DNA from: Siphonodentalium dalli
Lineage: Eukaryota; Mollusca; Scaphopoda; Gadilida; Siphonodentaliidae
Reading direction: 5' to 3'
DNA length: 64,000 bases
Assembly (NCBI GenBank): GCA_032622095.1
Contig: CP136064.1
Location: 40,885,912-40,949,911, forward strand
A program made the position numbers and the translations under genes. How positions within the stretch are numbered: the first letter of the stretch is position 1; the number at the start of each line of letters is the position of its first letter. Positions 12,280-25,900 of the stretch are shown piece by piece. The notes below the pieces were generated by a model. It saw only the letters and a list, made by a program, of their open reading frames with translations, was not told where the DNA came from and made no database searches.

Positions 12280-13180
12280 AGGGACGTGGCTAGAGGGTTT
12301 TCGTTGGGGGTGTCCACATTGGGAAATTTCAACTGCACCCCGTCCTTGAGTCAGAATCAGACCGAACACAAGTTTTGCATAATTCCATTTGCACCCCCCC
12401 CCCCCCCCCCACTCCTTGCACCTCAGTGTTTAGGCCTAATATCCTATATCTTCATAAACCATGATTCTATATTCCCGGTACCTATGAGAAAATTCAGATA
12501 TTTTAACCTGAAACATTGCATAAATCCTAACATCTAGTGGTCTAACTCCATACACATGCACACGGCTACGGGCAAGAGACCACGACACACCGAGCTGACC
12601 ATCGTTGTTCGGCCGGTGTGAGAAAATTTTGAAATTTGAACAAGAAAATCGCAAATCCTAGCATCCAGAATGGCCACAACTAAAGCTTTCCTATAGTGTT
12701 GGAAATTTCAAACCTCATACTCCCCTTCAGGTTGGAAAATTCTCCAACTGATGACCACAAGTTTGACCAAATGTAGTAAAATATTGTTCAACTTATTAGC
12801 ATTTTTGTATTGGCCATGCACAGGGGAGAGACAATGACATACCGGGCCGACCATGGTTCGGCCCGGTGTGCGAAAATTTTGTAATCTGAACAAGAAAATC
12901 GCAAAATCCTAGCATCTAGACTGGCGTCAAGCATTTTTAGCATGTTTATGATGGCACGGTGGTCGAATATGCCCAAGAAGCTATTATACCCACCCATTCA
13001 CACAGATAACTATATATAGCACAAAATATTACTTTGCGCCATCAAAACCTGCGTCCAAGATGTTTTGCTTGAACCCGAATACCAGTTAATTCGGGGGTAT
13101 GAATCCCGCGTACGGCTTCAAAACACCCTGAGGTATGAATCCCGCGTACGGCTTCAAAACACCCTGAATCCCGCGTACCG
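12280..13180. repeat. Degenerate dispersed repeat with poly-C and ~250-bp internal repetition
   Basis: It starts CAGGGACGTGGCTAGAGG, as does the repeat at about 16124. It contains a C run at about 12393-12410 and three spaced copies of a block including 'GAACAAGAAAATCGCAAA' and 'ATCCTA[AG]CATC' (near 12505, 12640 and 12890). From 13075 a ~45-bp unit around 'GAATCCCGCGTACGGCTTC' occurs in tandem. The apparent proteins read across these repeats. Confidence 0.55.
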
Positions 13181-13182
13181 AA

Positions 13183-14551
13183 AGGGGGGGGGGGGTGATA
13201 CCCTCTCAAATGGAATCACCTGCGTGGTTAATTGTTGGTGCATGGGTGGAAACTTGTGGAATCTCTCATCTTGGGTGACCAAGATTCCGTTCTCTGTCAC
13301 GTCTTCGTCATCAAATAAAAAATCTAATCAACCGACTTATTCATCAGTGGGGGGATTGATTGGCAGCTGCAATAGAGATTAATTCCATGCATCTCACCCA
13401 GTGAGGTGATATAGTGTCATCCTCCGGGATGTGTTCGCGATCCTGTACAGAACACACGCGTTCGATTTCCTATCTCGGGATGAGACGGGCTAGCTTATCG
13501 ATCGATTTCCCCATAACCCGACAATACAGGAGAGAAATGTGGGTCAAAACCTGACACGATTAACGTTCAATATATTATTGTGCAACTGCAATGGGGCTTG
13601 TCTACGTCTGACCAGTTTGGAATGTTCTAAGAGTGAGCTTGAGCGGGATCAGTGGGGATGCGATGAGGCCTTATGCTCCGGAATATGTGAGTAAATGTCC
13701 CACTCCCTTTCTGCTGATTTATCCATGTTTTGCGCGTGTCAGAAGGTCGCATTTGATAAATTAGCAGAATTTTTACAGTTAGTCACAGAGGTGTCTATTA
13801 TGTCTGGCTTTGATCTGATATCTACATACTGATTAGTAGTAATTATGTAAAAGGAATGTATACACCAGGCATGCAGGTAGGTATACAGCACATTGTTGTG
13901 GGACAACGACGTTCGTGTCTTGGCATAAATCTGTGCACATTGTACCTACCAAGACGTCATCGGAACTGTATGAAAACATTATCATGCACATAACAGTGTA
14001 TAGAAAAGAAGACCCACCACAGTATAATAATGTCGCCATGTTTCATTTCTCAATATCGTATACTATAATGTTGCATCCGATCTCTGGAATGTTCATATTC
14101 ATAACAATAGCCATATCCATAATGGAGATTTTTTTTTTATATCCTTAACTAAAATGCAGAACATCTCAGAATCGGCATACATGGAAAGCGAATTGAGAGG
14201 ATGCTTTAAGTTATTGACTGCAAAATTCACTTCATAAAGAAGTGATAAGTAAAACTTTCACTTTACCACACTTGGAGTTTATAGTTTTTTTTTTTTTTAT
14301 AATTTACTGGAAATAACTGGAAATAATAACACAATTTTCCTTTGTAGAACAAATTTGTTCAACTTTAAAAACGTTCTCCTGACAACTTATTTACCTCATG
14401 CTTGAAATTTGAGACTGACTTGGGGGAAATTGAGGGGGGGGGTGGGAATTGGTGAAAAGGCACAATTCAGTGATGATTGTCTCTATTTTTTTTCAAGGCA
14501 GTAATATTTGTCCAATATTTACCCAAAATTGAGTATCCATAGTTCTAGTTC
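13183..14551. other. Gene-free sequence
   Basis: No exon with splice sites and no recognisable product is seen. Short homopolymer runs occur near 14128 and 14287. A G-rich run lies near 14436. Confidence 0.4.
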
Positions 14552-14555
14552 TTAA

Positions 14556-15024
14556 AGGTACTCAACCCGTAAAGAGGGTCCCCATCTCAACAGATTCCAA
14601 CAACAACAATCCGATCGGAGGGTCCTATATTACTATTTCTTTGGCTTTGGGGGTAAAAAATATTTGATTCGAGTCGAGGAACCCATCAAACAAAGCTCAG
14701 AGTTATTAGATATTGATTTTTGAAATTTGTTATAAACTCGAGATGGGTACTACTAACTGCCGTAATCTGCTCTGGATGTGTTCTCCAAATCTATTCAAAC
14801 AGACAAGGATGGATAACTCTAAAATCAAGTGGTAATTTTAACGCAATTTTGACTGAGTTCTGGGCCAGATAGTATTCCCGATAATGAAAAATAATAGATT
14901 TCTAAAATCGATATCTAACAAATCTGAGCTTTGATGGGTGACTTCCTCGACTCGAATCAAATATTTTTGACCCCCGAAGCCATTGAAATAGTAATTGAGA
15001 GGAGTTTTATCGGGTTGAGTACCT
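14556..15024. mobile_element. Family A MITE, complete (inverted relative to 433-892)
   Basis: Termini AGGTACTCAACCCG and CGGGTTGAGTACCT are flanked by TTAA at 14552-14555 and 15025-15028. The interior matches the copy at 433-892 in reverse orientation, including 'CTTCCTCGACTCGAATCAAA'. The minus-strand open frame here is the element itself and not a gene. Confidence 0.85.
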
Positions 15025-15232
15025 TTAAAACAACACATAAAATATAAACAAGGTTCATAAATACAAGATCGATAATTATTATTTCAAACATAATGATATA
15101 AATTTTTAAGTGACTATCATCTACATGATTAAATTAAATCATTGAAATTAGAGCATCTTTAGGTGAGAGGAGGGGAACTCTAAGTATGTTGTGGTTGTAA
15201 ATGAAGATCCGGAAACTTGCATACATCTTTAA

Positions 15233-15686
15233 AGGTACTCAATCCGATCAGACGCTCCTAAATTACTATTTCTTTGGATTCGGGGGTAAAAAATATTTGA
15301 TACGAGTCGAGGAACCCACCCATCAAAGCTCAGTGATCAGATATCCATTTTTGAAGTTTGTTATTTCTCGAGATGTGTAATAATATGTGGCCCAGAAACA
15401 CGTGGTCAAATGGAGGGCCTCGGACAAAATTGCGGATGAAGATGGATAACTCTAAAATCAAGTGGTAATACGGTCAAATTTCGTGATACTTTAGTGATAA
15501 TATGACCATATTTTATTTAATAAAATGTTGATAAATAATAAGTTTTGGGATATTTGATACAATAGTTGACAGTGGTTAGCATTATTTTGTTGCAATAAAT
15601 CGATTCTGATAACTAAAGCATATTTTGAAGAAATGTTGTTGTTGTATCTTGATGGTATGGGGACCGTCTGATCGTATTGAGTACCT
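15233..15686. mobile_element. Family A MITE, complete
   Basis: Termini AGGTACTCAATCCGATC and GATCGTATTGAGTACCT are flanked by TTAA at 15229-15232 and 15687-15690. It lies only about 200 bp from the preceding copy. Confidence 0.85.
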
Positions 15687-16123
15687 TTAAATAAGAAGTA
15701 TTTAGTATTTTCCTATCAATTCAAATGACTCAGTCCATTAAAAATGTCACAAGTACTTTAAATTGGGTGCAGTTTTATAATGGGGATTCCATGGTTGGCA
15801 GCACTCACTTGGGATTATTTATGACTGCATTGAAATGTTTACAAACAAGCTGTCTACCTGTGTGAACACTATGCACCATTATCCATTGACACTGCTGTGC
15901 CATAAGCCCCCAATACATGGACATGTGATTTTGAGGTACAGATTATAAGGTTCTATCAGTACAAAGATCTCACCACCATGAATTAAAGGGTCAGGTGTAC
16001 TCACTTGTACAGAGTGTCAATTCACTGGATGTCCATAAGATATTATCATCCTCTCTTGTGCAACTGTATTTCATTATCTTCTTCATAATGGCAAGTTTTG
16101 TGTTGGAGGGTAAACACAGACAC

Positions 16124-16233
16124 AGGGACGTGGCTAGAGGTTCTCTGCCTGGAAAGGGGGGGTATCCACCTTGAATTACCAACACTGCACCTCCTTCATT
16201 TGAACCAGACCAAATTTCCAAAATACCATTAGC

Positions 16234-16267
<34 letters not shown>

Positions 16268-16345
16268 CCGCTTGGAAATTTCCAACTAATACCTAAAAAA
16301 TTCCAAGTGTTTGAAATTTTCCAACCTGAGATCTCCCCGCCCCAC
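16124..16345. repeat. Dispersed repeat with a 33-bp poly-C run
   Basis: It begins 'CAGGGACGTGGCTAGAGG', as at 12280. An unbroken C run spans about 16234-16266. The minus-strand open frame reads this run as poly-Gly and is spurious. Confidence 0.6.
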
Positions 16346-16532
16346 AATGTTGGAAATTGTCCATCTGAACTATCATGTATTTAAAGATGCTCGTTCAGAT
16401 TTGATACCAAATAATTCAGAATTTTTGGGGCCAATTTTCCGTTTATAATTACCAGGCACAAGAAAATTAAAAATACCGTAATTCTTATCATACAGGCATC
16501 ATGAAAATCAATAAAATCATCCATAAGTAATA

Positions 16533-16741
16533 CAGTAATGCCCTAAATAATCGACTCCTTAACCACAGCAGAACTATGGGTAACTTTTCAGGATTTAGTC
16601 GGAAATATCGCTTGTTGCCATATTCATCGGAAAGTTGAGAGCTTTCCAATGAATGGCAACAAGCCATATTTCTGACTAAATCCTGAAAAGTTACCCATAA
16701 TTCTGTTGTGGTTAAGGAGTCGATTATTTAGGGCATTACTG
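16533..16741. mobile_element. Family V MITE: ~209-bp near-perfect palindrome (copy V1)
   Basis: The ends CAGTAATGCCCTAAATAAT and ATTATTTAGGGCATTACTG are flanked by TA dinucleotides, and almost the whole length is self-complementary. CAGT termini with TA duplication are typical of Tc1/mariner-type MITEs. It lies about 80 bp upstream of the first recognised exon of the Spaetzle-like gene. Confidence 0.85.
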
Positions 16742-16821
16742 TACATCGAAACTGAACAGAATCATGCAATAATGGTAATCACTGGAATTTTGTACTTGAC
16801 TGTTTATCGTTTCAGGCCTCT

Positions 16822-16950
16822 ATGGCCTCCAAAGATTCTGACCAGACTGATTTGGAAAACAGAACAGCTTTAATAGACAGCCGGACAAACTACCGAAGAA
16901 AACGACAACCAGAGACACAGAAACAGGGTTCATGTCTCCCTCGATGCTGG
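16822..16950 (+). CDS. Spaetzle-like gene, exon 1 (cytoplasmic tail)
   Basis: The acceptor TTTCAG ends at 16815 and the donor is TGG|GTAAGA at 16951. The 43 residues are hydrophilic and basic (YRRKRQ), with a Cys pair (SCLPRCW) just before the membrane helix that could be palmitoylated. The exon ends in phase 0. Confidence 0.75.
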
Positions 16951-19900
16951 GTAAGATTCATAGTGAGGCAATCAAATCAAAACACAATCCCTATATCAAA
17001 ATTTGGGAGGGGATTTTGAAGCCTTGGAATAATTTTGGAACTTTCAGCTATTACAGCCTGTCATCATGACATATGTGACCCGCCATATCAAATCCAGTTG
17101 TAAGTCGGGATTTTTTTACCCTGTGCCAATGAATTCTCATATATATGCGAGTCGACCATAGGTCGCCTCGCATATATAAGAGAATGCATTGGCCTAACAA
17201 TTTTTTATTATTTTTAGCTCAACTTTACTTTGTAAAGTTTGAGCTATTGCCATGGCTTGGTATCTGTCATCCGTGTGTGCGTGTGTGTGTGTGCGTGATG
17301 CGTCAACAATTTCCTTTAGCACGGGCTACAGTTTGTACCTTTGGTCCGATTATTATGAAATTTGTCATGGATGTTGACATTGACATGTAGATGGGAACGA
17401 GTCATTTTGGGGTCATTCGAAAAAAAAACATGGCAGCCATCGGCCATCTTGGATTTCAAAATTCAATCCATTAGCATGGGCTACAGGCCGTACTGTTCGT
17501 CTTATTGTCATGAAATTTGTCATGAATGTTAACAATGACATGTAGATGGGAACGGGTCATTTTGGGGTCATTCGGCCAAAAAAGATGGCCGCCAGCAGCC
17601 ATCTTGGATTTTACTCTTTGTATGACTAAATCCTTTAGCACGGGCTTTAGGTCGTACCTTTAGTCTGATCATCATAAAATTTGTCATGAATATTAATAAT
17701 GACATGTAGATGGGAACGAGTCATTTTGGGGTCATTCGGCGAAAAAACATGGCCGCCAGCAGCCATCTTGGATTTTACTCTTTGTATGACTAAATCCTTT
17801 AGCACGGGCTACAGTTCGTACCTTTAGTCTGATAATTATAAAATTTGTCATGGATGTTAACAATGGCATGTAGATGGGAACGAGTCATTTTGGGGTCATT
17901 CTGACAAAAAACATGGCCGCCAGCAGCCATCTTTGATTTCAAAATTTAATTCATTAGCACGGGCCACAGGTCGTACTGTTCGTCTTATCATCATGAAATT
18001 TGTCATGGATGTTAATATTGACATGTAGATGGGAACGAGTAATTTTGGGGTCATTCGGCCAAAAAACATGGCCGCCAGCAGCCATCTTGGATTTTACTCT
18101 TTGTATGACTAAATTCTTTAGCACGGGCTATAGGTTGTACCTTTAGTCTGATCATCATAAAAGCTGTCATGAATGTTAACAATGACATGTAGATGGGAAC
18201 GAGTCATTTTGGGGTCATTCGGCCAAAAAACATGGCCGCCAGCAGCCATCTTGGATTTTACTCTTTGTATGACTAAATCCTTTAGCACGGGCTACAGGTC
18301 GTACATTTAGTCTGATCATCATCAAATTTGTCATGGCTGTTGAAATTGGAATGTAGATGGGAACGAGTCATTTTGGGGTCATTCGGACAAAAAACATGGC
18401 CACCAGCAGCCATCTTGGATTTCAAAATTTAATCCATTAGCACGGGCCACAGGTCGTACTGTTCGTCTGATCATTATGAAATTTGTCATGGATGATAATA
18501 TTGACATGTAGATGGGAACGAGTAATTTTGGGGTCATTTGGCCAAAAAACATGGTCGCCAGCAGCCATCTTGGATTTTACTCTTTGTATGACTAAATTCT
18601 TTAGCATGGGCTGCAGGTCGTACCTTTAGTCTGATCATCATAAAATTTGTCATGGATGTTAACAATGACATGTAGATGGGAACGAGAAATCTTGGGGTCA
18701 TTCGGCCAAAAAACATGGTCGCCAGCAGCCATCATGGATTTTACTCTTTGTGTGACTAAATCCTTTAGCACGGGCTACAGGTTGTACCTTTAGTCTGATC
18801 ATCATAATATTTGTCATGGCTGTTGAAATTGGAATGTAGATGGGAACGAGTAATTTTGGGGTCATTTGGCCAAAAAACATGGCCGCCAGCAGCCATCTTG
18901 GATTTTACTCTTTGTATGACTAAATTCTTTAGCATGGGCTACAGGTAATACCTTTAGTCTGATCGTCATAAAATTTGTCATGTAGATGGGAACGACTCAT
19001 TTTGGGGTCATTCAGCCGAAAACATGGCCACCAGCAGCCATCTTGGATTTTACTTTTCTCTTCATGTCTATAAACTAGTATTAGACATTCAACTTTCCAC
19101 ATTCCTAATCGCTCCATTGACTGTAATACATTAAATTATTTCCTTTCCAAATTGAGCTACAGTGTCATTGACACTTTCATTTTTAAATAAATGTTTCTTA
19201 CAATTTTTAGGACATAAAATAAAAAACATCCATTACCCTGCAGGGAGCCCCACACATATATAGAAGCATATAGAAGAGTGTCGTCTGCTCATGTTTATCT
19301 GGAGCTCTGTGTGGGTGAAATTATAAAATTGTTAAAGAATACAAGAAATAATTATTAAAATTGTAAAAAATTGTTAGGCCAATGCATTCTCTTATATATG
19401 CGAGGCGACCTATGGTCGACTCGCATATATAAGAGAATGCATTGGCACAGGGTAAAAAAAATCCCGACTTACGACTGGATTTGATATGGCGGGTCACACA
19501 TGCTCACTACAATTTCACTACTTCAGCCTGCAGGCCTGAGTTTAGTGTGTCTGCCATTTGCAGAATGAGGTCCCCAGAGGGTGAATTTAGTGATGTTATC
19601 CCGCATAGCAGGCTAGCATCACTAAATTCACACTCTGGGGACCTCATTCTGCTTAGACCCCACCTTCTCTGGAAAATTTATTTATTATTAACTTTCTATA
19701 GAAATATATTCTATTTATTTTTGGATCAGTTTCTCTGTATCCCCACATTGGCAGATGACACATTGCATAATCGAGTTTCCCCAATGGGTGTACATCAATA
19801 TGCACCATTTGGGAACTTCAATCTGAGTCTATGTCTCCCATAGCAGATGAGGCCTGAGCAGAATGAGGTCCCCAGAGGGTGAGTTTAGTGATGCTAGCCC

Positions 19901-22900
19901 ACTATGCAGGATAGAGTCACTAAATTCACCCTCTGAGGACCTCATTCTCCAAATGTCAGGCACACTAAAATCAGACTTGTCTGCCTGACTGTCAACAAAA
20001 TGTCACAGTAAATACCCAATGTGCTAGAAAGTTTCATCTTTCATCAAAAGAAACTTAACTCATTCCTGTATTTAACAAAATTGAGTCATTGATGAATTCA
20101 ATTGGCATAAACATAAAAAAGCCCAACATTGTACATTCCTATTCTCATATGACTTCAGCTCCCTAAATAAATCTTAACATTATAGATTACTGGTTGCTTT
20201 TGTCTGTAATTCAAGATGAATAATCCGTTTAAGCGACCCTCAATTACTATTTATTTGGATTTGGGGGTAAAAAATATTTGATTCGAGTCAAGGAACCCAC
20301 ATATCAAAGCTCAGAGTTATTAGATATCAATTTTTGAAATCTATTATTTTTCACCATCGAGAATTATTAGTGACAAACTTTTGGAATGAATATCACAGAT
20401 GATTTTGCTGAGCAACATGTTTTCTATTATTTCCCTTTTACGATCATGAGAATTCGAGACCAAAGTTGCCAAATCAACTTGGAACATTGTAAAATCCTGG
20501 GTACCCTAATAGTTCCGACTATGGTAGGTTGGGCTAGCTGAAACATGGAAAATGTTTGTTTAAGTCTGAGTGATGGTTGTTAGTATTGAGTGTTTTCATT
20601 GCAGATATTCCTGACGGTGGTATTCTTCTGTAGCACGATTGCTCTGTTAGCAGTTTTATTTTGGAGAGAATTCTGGTGAGTTCGTCATTCATTATTGTAG
20701 GATGTCACCACCCTGCCCTCTTTTGATACACAAACTTTAGACCATTTTCAGGCAGTATGTGGGATTCATACCCCTCTGTTACTTGATTCATATGCCCAAT
20801 TCAACTGGTATTCAGGATTCAACAAAAAGACTGGTACACAGATTTTATAGCACAAAATTGCACAAACGTTGATTATTTCCCAACCGAAATGGCATATTTT
20901 GATGTAATTCGGTCTAATACCCCTTGATATGCTGAAGTTCTGGATACTACTTCAAAACTATGATATTAGTGTAAAATTACTAAGTATGTATTCCATATTT
21001 CTTAACTCCACCCCTCTCTGTTAACTGGTATTCAGAATTCATGGGGGGGGGGGGTGGTAGGGGGTGACACTCTCTTATTGAGTGCCCATGAGATCAAGTC
21101 TCAATATGCCATAATATGTCAAATGAATCTGTAGACAATTTACTGAAAACTCCTGGTCAAGGACATGCTGACAGGGACAGTGTCTCTCACTCACAATTTG
21201 GTCAAATTTTCAACAATTAGTAAAATGTCTTAAAGGGTCTTAACCCTTTCAGTACCAAGTCCGATTTTTGTATCAAACCATATTTCCTTGATAATTTTTC
21301 AAATTTATTGATTATAATAATGTGATACATTGATGGAAAGATCTCTTAGAGCTCTTTCCATCAATGTATCACATTGTTATAATCAATAAATTTGAAACAT
21401 GATCAAGGAAATATGGGTTGATACAAAAATCGGACTTGGCACTGAAAGGGTTAAAGGGACTCAAGACCTTCATGGGTTCATGCAAAATAACATCAAAGTC
21501 TGTAAAACAACTATCATAATGAACAGACCTGAAAATAAGGTGTCTGTCATATGCAGAATGAGGTCCACAGAGGGTGAATTTAGTGATATTGTGATAGCAT
21601 CACTAAATTCAACCTTTGGGGACCTCATTCTGCTTAGGCCTCATCTTCTCTGGAAAGTTTCTTTATTATCAAATTTCTATAGATACTTCTTCACATAGAT
21701 TCTATTTCTTTTTTAGTTTAGTTTCTCTATATCCCCAAATTGGCAGACGACACATTGCATAACTGAGGTTCCCAATGGGTGTACATCACAATATTCACCA
21801 TTTTGGGAACTTCAATCTGAGTCGATGTCTCCCATAGTCGATGAGGTCATACAGAATGAGGTCCACAGAGGGTGAATTTGCAGGATAGGGTCACTAAACA
21901 CACCCTCTGGGGACCTCATTTTGCAAATGACAGGCACACTAATCTCAGACTTGATCATGAAGTACATGAAAATAGAGATGGACTTATTTTCTGAACATTT
22001 CCCACAAATGAATATGAATCCTTCTGCACTTGTATTATCTTTTTGTGGTCTACTCATCTTTCCTGAACACCCCTACAAATGAATAATAGACCATTCCAAA
22101 GTAAACGTTTATGAGTGAATGGAAGAATCCATTTAGTAAAGAAAGGGTTGAAAGCCATGCATCATGCTCAAGCATGCGATACCAGCAGAGCCCTTCAGTA
22201 GATATTATATTCACTTATTTCTAAACTTGTTTTAAAACTGACAATACTGGAGCTTCATGAAATTTTTTGAAAACCCTGTGCCAATGCATTTTCTTATATA
22301 TGCTAGTCTCCCATAGGACTATATATGGGAGACTTGCATATTTAAGAGAATATATTGGCCTAACAATATTTACCTTGACCTTGTAAACCAGTGTATTCTC
22401 TTATATATATGTGAGGCTTCCTATGGGAGACTCACATATATAAGAGAATGTACTGGCACAGTATCTTTAATGCTGCACCAGCGCACCTCCCATCATGAAC
22501 ATGTTAATAATACAGGATGAAATGTGTCAGTGTGTAGATAGTCGATAAATAGTAGCGCTATAAATACAGACTTCTGCTGATGATGAAATTTGAATTAAAA
22601 GCCATAAATATATTGCTCAAGCCTGTATTGCACAAACATATACTGTTAACTTGAACAACCTTGCACAGCCTTCAGTATATATTGATAGTCACCTATTTTG
22701 AAAGTTGTTTGAATTAAACTTTTCATTTACTACGTAAATAAAATTTAAAAAATCCTCTACTAAATGTGAACTTTTTACAGATAAATGTATCATGCAGATG
22801 GATATACATTGATTTATATCTTACAATAGGCCAATGTTGCTAAAATATATTCACCCAGGGACAAGCCTTGAAATAGGGTGTCTGTCATTTGCAGAATGAG

Positions 22901-25900
22901 GTCCCCAGAGGGTGAATTTAGTGATGCTACCCCGCATAGTGGGCTAGCATCACCAAATTCACCCTCTGGGGACCTCATTCTGCAAATGACAGACACCCTA
23001 TTTCAAGGCTTGAGGGTTAATAATATAGGATGAATTGTGTCCGTGTATAGATAGTCAATATTATAGCACTATAAATATAGACATCTGCTAATGATGTCAC
23101 CTTTGTACTGCTGCTCATCAAATATGCATGACTGCTCCTAATTCAATTAGAAAAAAAGTAATTTGTATCCTACAAAAATGTCAACAAAAAAGAAATTTAA
23201 TTATGACATATGGTGTGTCAGCAGGTGAGTAACACATTTAAAAAGAAAACTTGTTAATGACATTCCGTATGTCTGCAGTAGTTTAACCCTTTGAGTGCCA
23301 GGTCGATTTTTGTATCAACCCATATACCCTGTGCCAATGCATTCTCTTATATATGCGAGTCGACCATAGGTCGCCTCGCATATATAAGGTTATGCATTGG
23401 CCTAACAATTTTTTTTTTTTTTTTTTTTATAACAGTTTTTTACAATTTTAATAATTTATTCTTATATTCTTTAACAGACTAATTTTGTAGGTTTAGGGCC
23501 GATGAGATCGGCCCCTGGCACTCAAAGGGTTAACCCTTTCTTTACTAAATAGATTCTCCCATTCAGTTATACAGTATGCATTGAAATAGTCTATTATTCA
23601 CCTGGAGGGATGTTCAAGTATGGAAAAATAAGCAGATAATACAAGTGCAGAAGGATTCCTATTAATTGGTGGGAAATGTTCAGATAATAAGTTCAACAAA
23701 TGGTCTATTTGGAGGCTTGTTCAGGATAAATTAGCAGACAACATTCAGATGAAATAAAGATAATACAAGTGCAGAAGGATTCCTATTTAATAATTGGAGT
23801 GAAATGTCGTTTGTTGAACTTATTATCTGAATTAATTCCAAGTACTCATCACAGAGAACTTAGTATACAGTAATGCCCAAATAATCGACTCCTTAACCAC
23901 AGCAGAATATTATGGGTAACTTTTCAGGATTTAGGCGGAAATATGGCTTGTAGCCATTCATCGGAAAGCTCTCTGAAAAGTTACCCATATTTCTGCTGTG
24001 GTTAAGGAGTCGATTATTTAGGGCATTACTGTAGAAATGGTTAGAGGGGTATACAATTGTGAAGCTAAATCAGAGGAATTTCCAAATTTGTTCATGTAGC
24101 CGAGGTAGTAAGGTTGTGGAGCTATCATCGCATTCTGGGCCAGTGGGCTATACAAGGAGGTCATGGGTTTTAACCACGATATTGGTGAAAATTGGGACCA
24201 ATTTTTGCTTTAATGAGATAACAATAATTGATTCATTTATTATGCACATTTGACCATATTAAATTACATTTATGTAAATCACAGTTGACATTAAAGTTAC
24301 TAAATCTGATTAAACACCCCTAAATTACTATTTCCTTGGCTTCGGGGTAAAAAATATTTGAATCGAGTCGAGGAACCTACCCATCAAAGCTCAGAGCTAT
24401 CAGATATCAATTTTTGAAGATTGTTATTTCAATAGTTTGTGGCCCAGAAACACGCCGTCAAATGGATGGTCTCAGTCAAAATTACAGATGAAGATGAATA
24501 ACTCTAAAAACAAGTGGTAATACAGCTAATTCATAATATCAGCCTACTTTGAGATCCCCCACCCCACTGTCACTTAACTGAAACAACTCCACTTTTCTAT
24601 ATTCCCAATCAACAGGCGAGAGAGAGAGGACACAGTTCGACCAGAGCTACGGATACGATATCCAGGATATTTTCGAACAATTGACGAACAAGATGAATAT
24701 GAAAAATTCCTAGCAAAATTTACAGAAAAACCTGTGAATAGGACTGAGGTATCTCCATATACCTGTAGTGTTACGTGTTACAAAACGATCCTGACTGCTC
24801 CGAAAACTACTACAACAACAACAACAGTAACAACAACAACAACAACATCGACAACAAGTGTTCCTATAGACACAACAACATTTAATAAGACAATAAACCC
24901 TAGACAGTTTCTGAAGAGGAAAAAGAGAGCATTAATAGGTTCTCACTATCATGGTTGTTGTATATCGTAAGTATCATTAATACACATGTACACAGAATGA
25001 CACGCATAATGTGTTAATTGGTTTGTCGATACTGCACCAGCGCGGAAGGATAGATCGAGCGGTGAAGCCTCGAATTCTATCCTTCTGCGATGGCACAAGT
25101 GCCATATTGACAAACCCATTAACCCTTTCAGTGCCAGGGGCCGATCTCATCGGCCCTAATTTACGGTCTGTAAAATCGGCCCTAAAAAAAAAAAAAATTG
25201 TGAAAAATGACTCGCATATATAAGAGAATGCATTGGCACAGGGTATATGGGTTGATACAAAAATCGACCTGGCACTCAAAGGGTTAACACATGTGTCGTT
25301 CTTTATTTATTATATGCCACCCATCCTACAGGGCTTGTTTTGTCATGATGCTTTAACTCTTTCATGACTGGAGCTTCCTGAAATTTTGCGAAAACCCTGT
25401 GCTAATGCATTCTCTTATATATGTGAGTCGCCCATAGGGTACCTCACATATATAAGAGAATGGCCTGAGAATATTTACCTTGACCTGGTAAGCCAGTGCA
25501 TTCTCTTATATATGTGAGGCTCCCTATGGGAGACTCGCATATATAAGAGAATGCACTGGCACAGGGTCTTTAATGCTGCACCAGCACAGCTCCCGTCATG
25601 AAAGGGTTAATTTTATAGTTCATGTTTCATGGACGAGGCGAGCATCATTTATGTTGTGTGACATCAATGGAATGCGTATCGCCCATGTTGGTCATATGGA
25701 TTTGTAAATATGACACAGCAAGAACACTGCAATTCTAGGAACAAGCATGTCATACAGAAAATTACATCATATGTCTAGAGCACACTAGCACAGTGAAATA
25801 TATCCACATTGCAAAGATAATGTGACATTAGCACTTGGCCTCATATCACATTGTGTTTATAATTATATATGAATCACCACGGTGTCATTTAAAAGTAGTG

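Noticed and set aside
15991-16347. 118-residue minus-strand frame with poly-Gly.
   Set aside because: It is the 33-bp poly-C run in a dispersed repeat.
18534-19117. Repeated ~60-residue frames (MFFGRMTPKLLVPIYMS..., also 40162-43706).
   Set aside because: They follow the ~165-bp units of family G, occur on whichever strand the element lies, and have no splice context.
19442-19843. 133-residue open frame (and others containing RMRSPEGEFSD).
   Set aside because: It reads through the end of a family R MITE into family U palindromes.
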